NCBI RefSeq assembly: GCF_000719975.1
Contig: NZ_JOIJ01000005.1
Span: 266,331 to 330,330 of the forward strand
DNA from: Prauserella rugosa
GTDB taxonomy: Bacteria; Actinomycetota; Actinomycetes; Mycobacteriales; Pseudonocardiaceae
DNA length: 64,000 bases
Reading direction: 5' to 3'
Every line of letters starts with the position of its first letter. Positions within the stretch are counted from its first letter, which is position 1. Below, piece by piece: positions 59,244-64,000 of this stretch. A program made the translations under genes and the position numbers. A model generated the notes under the pieces. It made no database searches, was not told the DNA's origin, and saw only the letters and a program-made list of their open reading frames with translations.

Positions 59244-59747
59244 TCACCCGTCGCTCTCGTGGTCGAGCAGCCAGCGTTTGACGTCGACGCCCCAACGGAA
59301 GCCGCCCATCGCGCCGCTGATCCGCAGCACGCGGTGACACGGCACGAACAGGGCGCAGGCGTTGCGTGCGCAGGCCGACGCGGCCGCGCGGACCGCGTCG
59401 GGCCTGCCCGCGAGCGCGGCCAACTCGGTGTAGGTGACCGGCTTGCCCGCGGGCACGCTGCGCAGCACGTCCCAGGCGTGGGCGAGGAACTCGCCGGCGC
59501 GCTGACGCACCGGGATCGGATCGACGGCGTCGAACTCGCCCGCGTGGTATCGGCGGACCGCGGTGGTGACCTCGCCGAGATCGCGCGTCCGGCGGAGCTG
59601 CCCTGCGCGCAGCGAGGGGGACACGATGCTGTGCAGGCTGTCCACATCGGAGGTCCAGCCGGAGGCGAGGACCGCGCCGTCTGCGGCCACGATCGCCGTG
59701 AACGGTCCGATTCGGGTGTCCAGAGTGGACCAGTGGGCGGTGGTCAT
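59244..59747 (-). CDS. ogt: Methylated-DNA-protein cysteine methyltransferase
   Basis: 167 residues. Transfers the alkyl group from O6-alkylguanine to its own cysteine in the motif PCHRVL (about residue 137). N-terminal ribonuclease-like domain (HWSTLDTRIGPFTAIVAADG), HTH region VPAGKPVTYTELAALAGRPD and AVRAAASACARNACALFVPC; GGFRWGVDVKRWLLDHE at the end. The ATG overlaps the alkA stop (ATGA), so both repair proteins are made from one message. Confidence 0.94.
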   Translation of the reverse strand: MTTAHWSTLDTRIGPFTAIVAADGAVLASGWTSDVDSLHSIVSPSLRAGQLRRTRDLGEVTTAVRRYHAGEFDAVDPIPVRQRAGEFLAHAWDVLRSVPAGKPVTYTELAALAGRPDAVRAAASACARNACALFVPCHRVLRISGAMGGFRWGVDVKRWLLDHESDG

Positions 59748-61288
59748 CGGGCTCGCTCCTCCTGGATGACGGTGTCGGTTGCAATGGCCGGAGTTGCAGT
59801 GGCCGCAGTTGCGTCGGCGGCTCGCCACAGGTGCATTCCTGCGTAGGAACGCCACGGACGCCAGGCCGCCGCACGGTCGGCGAGGGTGGTGACGTCGATT
59901 CCGGCTGCCGCGGCGCCGCGGCGCAGCACGAGGTCACCCTCGAGCAGCACGTCGGGGTGGCCGAGCGCGCGCATGAGCACGTAGTCCGCGGTCCACGGGC
60001 CGATTCCGGGCTGGGCGAGCAGGTCGGCGCGCAGTCGTGCGGGGTCCCGCCCGGCGTGGACGTCGAGGTCGCCGGAGGCGAGTGCACCCGCGACGGTGCG
60101 GATCGCCTCGACCCTGCGCCGTGGTCCGCGCAGCGCGTCTCCCTCGTGGCCGGCAATCACTTCTGCGGTGGGAAACAATCGGGACGGGCCGTCGCCGGGC
60201 AGCGGCTCGCCGAGCCGGGCCACGAGCCGTCCCGCGGCGGTGCGTGCGGCCGCGACGGACACCTGCTGGCCGAGCATGGCGCGGATCAGCAGCTCCGGGC
60301 CGTCGACCGCGCCGGGCACGCGCAGTCCCGGTGCCGCCTCGACCAGCGGAGCGAGTGCCGGGTCGCGGGCCAGCGCCGTGTTGACGGCGAGCGGGTCGGC
60401 GTCGAGGTCGAGCAGTCTGCGCACGCGGGCCACGGCGCCGGACAGGTCGCGCACGTCGGTGAGCCACACGCGGCAGTGGACGTGGGTGTCGTGGGGCGAG
60501 AGCGTCACGCGGCCGGGTCCGTGGGGCAGGCGCAGCGTGCGGCTGTAGGTCGTCGGGGTGAGCTGTTCGACGCCGTCGACGGCACGGGCGGCGAGGAACG
60601 CCAGCAGGCCCTCGCCGTCGAACGGGGGCCGCAGCGGAAGACGCAGCGTGAGCGTCGTGCCGACCTCATCGGCCCCGTTGGGCTCCGGTTCGCCGCGTCG
60701 GGGTGTGGCTCGGGCGCGCAGGTCGGACGGTGTCATGGCGAAGACCTCACGGATGGTGTCGTTGAACTGGCGCACGCTCGCGAATCCGGCGGCGAAGGCG
60801 ACGTCGGTGAGCGGCATGGTGGACCGTTCGATCAGCAGTCGCGCCGCGTGGGCCCGGTGGGCGCGGGCGAGGGCGAGCGGTCCGGCACCGAGTTCGGCGC
60901 TGAGCACTCGCCCGAGCTGCCGTTCCGAGTAACCGAGCCTGCGGGCCAGCCCGGGCACGCCCTCGCGTTCGACGGTGCCGTCGGCGATGAGCCGCATGGC
61001 CCTGGCGGCGAGGTCGGCGCGGACGTTCCACTCGGGCGAGCCGGGAACGGCGTCGGGCAGACAGCGGCGGCAGGCGCGGAAGCCGCGGGACTGGGCGGCC
61101 GCGGCGGTGGGGAAGAACTCGACGTTTCCGCGCTTCGGCGTGATAGCGGGGCACGACGGACGGCAGTAGATGCCCGTGGTGCGCACGCCCGTGATGAACT
61201 GGCCGTCGAACCGGGCGTCGCGGGACGTGACGGCCGCGTAGCAGCGGTCGCCGTCGCGCCAGATCGCGGTGATGCCGGTGTCGGTCAT
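59744..61288 (-). CDS. alkA: Ada-AlkA fusion: adaptive regulator/3-methyladenine glycosylase
   Basis: 514 residues. N-terminal Ada zinc domain: the methyl-acceptor cysteines in TGIYCRPSCPAITPKRGNVE and FRACRRCLPD. Then an AraC-type HTH pair (LARRLGYSERQLGRVLSAEL, AFAAGFASVRQFNDTIREVF). From about residue 210 an AlkA glycosylase with the HhH-GPD motif LLAQPGIGPWTADYVLMRAL and catalytic Asp in the following GHPDVLLEGD. Thus sensor, activator and base-excision glycosylase are on one chain, as in mycobacterial AlkA; the O6-methyltransferase is the next gene. Confidence 0.95.
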   Translation of the reverse strand: MTDTGITAIWRDGDRCYAAVTSRDARFDGQFITGVRTTGIYCRPSCPAITPKRGNVEFFPTAAAAQSRGFRACRRCLPDAVPGSPEWNVRADLAARAMRLIADGTVEREGVPGLARRLGYSERQLGRVLSAELGAGPLALARAHRAHAARLLIERSTMPLTDVAFAAGFASVRQFNDTIREVFAMTPSDLRARATPRRGEPEPNGADEVGTTLTLRLPLRPPFDGEGLLAFLAARAVDGVEQLTPTTYSRTLRLPHGPGRVTLSPHDTHVHCRVWLTDVRDLSGAVARVRRLLDLDADPLAVNTALARDPALAPLVEAAPGLRVPGAVDGPELLIRAMLGQQVSVAAARTAAGRLVARLGEPLPGDGPSRLFPTAEVIAGHEGDALRGPRRRVEAIRTVAGALASGDLDVHAGRDPARLRADLLAQPGIGPWTADYVLMRALGHPDVLLEGDLVLRRGAAAAGIDVTTLADRAAAWRPWRSYAGMHLWRAADATAATATPAIATDTVIQEERAR

Positions 61289-61388
61289 GACGTCGATCCT
61301 GCCACCAGGTCACAGGAGTGACTCGCGGAAATCGGACGCGGCGACGCGGGCTCGTCCCCGGCATGCCGAGCCGCTGTGGGGCGGCACG

Positions 61389-61402
61389 TACACTCACGAG
61401 TC
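61389..61402 (+). promoter_or_regulatory. Leaderless -10 of ychF
   Basis: TACACT (61389-61394) then 8 bases and the GTG start at 61403, matching the layout at the prenyl synthase and guaB1 genes. Confidence 0.55.
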
Positions 61403-62485
61403 GTGAGTTTGACCCTCGGCATCGTCGGCCTGCCCAACGTCGGCAAGTCCACCCTGTTCAACGCCCTGACCCGCAACGACGTGCTCGCGGCGAACTACCC
61501 GTTCGCGACGATCGAGCCCAACGTCGGTGTCGTGCCGCTGCCGGACGCGCGGCTCGACAAGCTGGCGGAGATGTTCGGCTCGGCGAAGACGGTGCCCGCG
61601 ACGGTGTCGTTCGTCGACATCGCAGGCATCGTCAAGGGCGCGTCGGAGGGTGCGGGACTCGGCAACAAGTTCCTGGCCAACATCCGTGAGGCCAACGCGA
61701 TCTGCCAGGTCATCCGCGTGTTCGACGACCCGGACGTGACGCACGTCGACGGCACGATCGACCCGACGTCCGACATCGAGACGATCAACACCGAGCTCAT
61801 TCTCGCCGACCTGCAGACGCTCGAGAAGGCGCTGACACGGATGGAGAAGGAGGCGCGCACCAAGAAGGAGGCGCGCCCAGCCTTCGAGAACGCGAAGAAG
61901 GCCAAGGAGATCCTCGACTCCGGGCGGACGTTGTTCGCGGCGCAGAAGGAGGTCGACTTCGAGCTGCTGCGCGAGCTGAGCCTGCTGACGACGAAGCCGT
62001 TCCTGTACGTGTTCAACGCCGACGAGGGCGTTCTCACCGACGAGGCGAAGCGTGCTGAGCTGGCCGAGACGGTCGCGCCCGCCGACGCGGTGTTTCTCGA
62101 CGCGAAGGTCGAGGCCGAACTCCTCGAACTCGACGACGAGGAGGCGGTGGCCGAGCTGCTGGAGTCGGTCGGCCAGGACGAGCCGGGGCTGAACGCGCTC
62201 GCCCGCGCCGGATTCCACACCCTGGGTCTGCAGACGTACCTCACGGCGGGCCCGAAGGAAGCGCGCGCGTGGACGATCCCGCAGGGCGCGACGGCGCCGC
62301 AGGCGGCGGGCGTCATCCACACGGACTTCGAGCGTGGCTTCATCAAGGCCGAGGTCGTGTCCTACGACGACCTCATGGCTGCCGGCTCCATGGCCGATGC
62401 CCGCGCGGCAGGCAAGGTCCGCATGGAGGGCAAGGAGTACGTCATGCACGACGGCGATGTGGTCGAGTTCCGGTTCAACGTGTGA
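61403..62485 (+). CDS. ychF: Redox-regulated ATPase YchF (Obg family)
   Basis: 360 residues from GTG 61403. G1 motif GLPNVGKSTLFNAL; G3 VDIAGIVKGASEGAGLGNKF; the G4 position NADEG replaces NKxD, explaining the ATP preference of this family. A coiled-coil insertion (EKALTRMEKEARTKKEARP) and a C-terminal TGS domain (AGVIHTDFERGFIKAEVVSY, MEGKEYVMHDGDVVEFRFN) are present. Binds ribosomes and is linked to oxidative stress responses. Last gene of the Rv1079-Rv1112 syntenic block. Confidence 0.96.
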   Translation: MSLTLGIVGLPNVGKSTLFNALTRNDVLAANYPFATIEPNVGVVPLPDARLDKLAEMFGSAKTVPATVSFVDIAGIVKGASEGAGLGNKFLANIREANAICQVIRVFDDPDVTHVDGTIDPTSDIETINTELILADLQTLEKALTRMEKEARTKKEARPAFENAKKAKEILDSGRTLFAAQKEVDFELLRELSLLTTKPFLYVFNADEGVLTDEAKRAELAETVAPADAVFLDAKVEAELLELDDEEAVAELLESVGQDEPGLNALARAGFHTLGLQTYLTAGPKEARAWTIPQGATAPQAAGVIHTDFERGFIKAEVVSYDDLMAAGSMADARAAGKVRMEGKEYVMHDGDVVEFRFNV

Positions 62486-62587
62486 GCTGAATCGGTCAGC
62501 TATCTACCCGAAACCTGTCCTGGCCGTGTCAGCAGGCCGTTACGCTAGGCTTCCGTTGGCCTACCACGTGATGGGGAGCACTGGGGC

Positions 62588-62727
62588 ATGACAGACAACG
62601 CGGGTGACACTGCAGCCACGGGTGCCAACCCCTGGGACAAGTCACGTTCGCGGTCAAGGGCGACAAGGGCACTGCGACAGCGGACGGCTGGGTCAACGAG
62701 GCAGCCGGACCCGTCGGGGGCTTCCTC
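62588..62727 (+). pseudogene. Out-of-frame 5' part of the T7SS substrate-like gene
   Basis: ATG 62588 begins MTDNAGDTAATGANPWDK. At about 62640 (GGGACAAGTCACG) the coding sense jumps one frame and continues as VTFAVKGDKGTATADGWVNE, then AAGPVGGFLMDLETAEGL. One extra G here would restore a single frame of 152 residues. Either one base is missing in this genome or assembly, or the gene is damaged. GGGGAGC lies upstream of the ATG. Confidence 0.55.
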
Positions 62728-63045
62728 ATGGACCTGGAGACCGCCGAAGGCCTGGTGGCTAAGGCGGACTGGATCGTCGATCAGCTTGAAGAGCAGGCGA
62801 CGATTGCCCGAGAGCTGACCTCCACGCAACCACCGGCTGAAGACCCTGGAAGCGTGCACTTCAACAACGTTGCGGTCCGGATGTTTGAACTGGGAGCGGA
62901 CAACGTGAAGGCGCAGTGGGAGCACGCCCGGGCGATTGCCGAGAAGCTTCGGAAGGCCCTGAACGTCTACAAGGAGTCCGACGAGCAAGCGGGTACGGAC
63001 GTGAAGAACGCCGGCGGCGGCGACGGAGGGGGGCTGTACAACTGA
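62728..63045 (+). CDS. WXG100/ESX-like (type VII secretion) substrate, main reading frame
   Basis: 105 residues from the only in-frame ATG; coding character extends upstream in this frame to about 62642 (see the previous entry). Mostly helical: AEGLVAKADWIVDQLEEQAT, RMFELGADNVKAQWEHARAI. The C-terminal part has NVYKESDEQAGTDVKNAGGG, where Y-K-E-S-D fits the YxxxD/E export signal of type VII secretion substrates. The tail is Gly-rich. TGA overlaps the next ATG by one base. No T7SS machinery genes are in the window. Confidence 0.65.
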   Translation: MDLETAEGLVAKADWIVDQLEEQATIARELTSTQPPAEDPGSVHFNNVAVRMFELGADNVKAQWEHARAIAEKLRKALNVYKESDEQAGTDVKNAGGGDGGGLYN

Positions 63046-63106
63046 TGAAGCGGGTACTTGTAACCCTGGCGGTTGGATCGCTGGCGGTACTGGCCACGGC
63101 CTGTTC
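62962..63106 (+). repeat. Duplicated segment, copy 1
   Basis: Spans the 3' end of the T7SS-like gene and the lipoprotein signal region. Nearly identical to 63752-63895, 790 bases downstream. Confidence 0.8.
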
Positions 63107-63680
63107 AACCGAGGACGGCCAGGCAGAGCCCCAAGGCTCCCCTACTGCTGAGGCTTCATCTGCGCCCGCTAGCAGTGGTGCACCCTCTGAGCTTCCGCAC
63201 AGCGGTGCACCTGCGGTCCACAACCCGTTGCCTGAGTCGGTCGTATCCGGCGACCCGTGCCAAGCGCTAACGCCAGAGCAGGTCAAGACAGCTCTAGGTG
63301 ACGGAGTGTCGCAAGGTCAGCGCAGTGACGTAGAGGAACTGGGCGCCCGCTGTCGGTGGAGTCATAGCTCCAATCAGTCGGCCATCACTGTTGGGTTCCA
63401 AACGGAAACCGGGCAGGGACTCAGTGCCGTCTATGCCAACACTCAGCCCCGTATGCCGGTCTTCAACGAGATTGACCCAATCGAGGGCTACCCCGCCGTG
63501 GAGTTCAAGGAGAGCGACACGGACCCGATGTGCACCACCATGGTGGGCATTGCGGATGAGTACGCGATCTCCGTCAGTGGCACGCTCGGCGCGGATGCCG
63601 AGCAAGAGGGCAAGGACTCCTGTAAACCGGGTCAGCAGGTCGCTAGCTGGGTGGTTGCCAACCTGAAAGCTCAGTCCTAG
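63045..63680 (+). CDS. DUF3558-type lipoprotein
   Basis: 211 residues. Lipoprotein signal MKRVLVTLAVGSLAVLATAC with lipobox cysteine at residue 20, then a Ser/Ala/Gly/Pro linker and a globular domain from DPCQALTPEQVKTALGDG. Cysteine and tryptophan pattern (ARCRWSH, PMCTTMVG, DSCKPGQQVASWVVANL) fits DUF3558, a lipoprotein family expanded in Pseudonocardiaceae. It is coupled by TGATG to the T7SS-like gene, and the pair is likely a functional unit at the cell surface. Codon use is less GC-rich than the backbone. Confidence 0.82.
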   Translation: MKRVLVTLAVGSLAVLATACSTEDGQAEPQGSPTAEASSAPASSGAPSELPHSGAPAVHNPLPESVVSGDPCQALTPEQVKTALGDGVSQGQRSDVEELGARCRWSHSSNQSAITVGFQTETGQGLSAVYANTQPRMPVFNEIDPIEGYPAVEFKESDTDPMCTTMVGIADEYAISVSGTLGADAEQEGKDSCKPGQQVASWVVANLKAQS

Positions 63681-63751
63681 GTGTACCCGGCCATCACGTT
63701 GGTTGCAGGCGGCTGGTTGGGGGTTGGTCTGCGAGTGAGGTGTGGGGGCGA

Positions 63752-63895
63752 AACGTCTACAAGGAGTCCGACGAGCAAGCCGGTGCGGATGTGAAGAACG
63801 CCGGGGGCGGCGACGGAGGGGGCTGTTCAACTGATGAAGCGTGTACTCACGGTGTTGGCGGTCGGTTCGCTGGCGGTACTGGCCACGGCCTGTTC
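63752..63895 (+). repeat. Duplicated segment, copy 2 (degenerate)
   Basis: Begins AACGTCTACAAGGAGTCC as in copy 1. One base is missing in the G-run before the stop, so the T7SS-like frame no longer ends at the same place. The remaining 63681-63751 shows no coding sign. Confidence 0.8.
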
Positions 63896-63932
63896 TGCCG
63901 AGGGGGCTGCTGAAGGGGTGTGTGACATCTGA
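63834..63932 (+). pseudogene. Truncated second lipoprotein gene
   Basis: ATG 63834 encodes a lipoprotein signal almost the same as the preceding one (VLAVGSLAVLATACSAEG) and then stops after 32 codons at TGA 63930-63932. The point of truncation coincides with the likely left end of an insertion sequence (from about 63915 on), which suggests that a DUF3558 paralogue was interrupted by transposition. Confidence 0.6.
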
Positions 63933-63970
63933 GTTCGCTTGCCGAGAGGTGGGCGTGGAAGGATGTTGTT

Positions 63971-64000
63971 GTGCCCAAGCCGTATCCCCGTGAGTTCCGT
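63971..64000 (+). CDS. IS3-type transposase OrfA, start only
   Basis: GTG 63971 opens VPKPYPREFR, the characteristic N-terminus of IS3-family OrfA (helix-turn-helix) proteins, and runs off the window. The element's left end should lie within the preceding 60 bases; I cannot fix the terminal repeat without the right end. Ten residues are little evidence, but the pattern is distinctive and the upstream lipoprotein gene is cut at the right place. Confidence 0.55.
   Translation, partial: MPKPYPREFR

Overview
The window is high-GC actinobacterial DNA, most likely from the family Pseudonocardiaceae (Amycolatopsis, Saccharomonospora or Prauserella type). The evidence is GC-rich codon use, many GTG and a few TTG starts, mycothiol metabolism (mca), a close copy of the Amycolatopsis guaiacol demethylase GcoAB, and a gene order that follows the Mycobacterium tuberculosis segment Rv1079-Rv1112. 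The syntenic backbone is metB, greA, a DUF4307 gene, mca, an Rv1083-like gene, a DUF255 gene, hemolysin III, a short-chain Z-prenyl synthase, phoH2, fumC, glpX, xseB, xseA, an Rv1109c-like gene, ispH, an Rv1111c-like gene and ychF. Blocks of accessory genes sit between these anchors. The comparison with M. tuberculosis is from memory, not from an alignment.

Region by region. 0-11 kb: metB (5' cut by the window edge), ilvA, hppD with a divergent Lrp/AsnC regulator, a zinc-ribbon metallo-beta-lactamase-fold protein, greA with a strong terminator, DUF4307, mca with its overlapping partner, a VOC protein and the large DUF255 thioredoxin-fold protein. 11-19 kb: an acyl-CoA dehydrogenase/oxidase, the gcoR-gcoA-gcoB aromatic O-demethylation module, and a DUF1772/TetR pair around a perfect operator. 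19-22 kb: hemolysin III, the prenyl synthase, and phoH2 behind a long hairpin-rich leader. 22-34 kb: a 106-bp composite palindrome, guaB1, a WYL regulator divergent from DinB and VOC genes, a formamidase-SDR pair, ATP-dependent ligase, an EamA exporter with a TetR regulator, and a TetR-controlled ABC exporter.

34-43 kb is a self-contained tricarboxylate-utilisation island: GntR regulator, tricarballylate dehydrogenase-like TcuA, an AbrB-family membrane protein split into two coupled half-genes, LysR regulator, PrpF-family isomerase, and a TctC plus fused TctA-TctB tripartite transporter. A coherent reading is uptake of a tricarboxylate such as tricarballylate or trans-aconitate, isomerisation or oxidation to cis-aconitate, and entry into the TCA cycle. 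The usual electron-transfer partner TcuB is not present.

43-62 kb: fumC, a ferredoxin-NADP reductase-type enzyme, an operon in which a secreted trypsin-like protease and an APH-family kinase are coupled behind glpX, exonuclease VII (xseAB), ispH, RmuC divergent from SbcDC, an Ogt/AlkA alkylation-repair pair, and ychF. 62.5-64 kb: a type VII secretion substrate-like gene with an apparent frameshift, coupled to a DUF3558 lipoprotein, followed by a degenerate partial duplicate of the same pair and the start of an IS3-type transposase at the window edge. I saw no tRNA, rRNA or CRISPR array. Several genes appear to be transcribed as leaderless mRNAs, with a -10-like hexamer 7-8 nt before the start codon.
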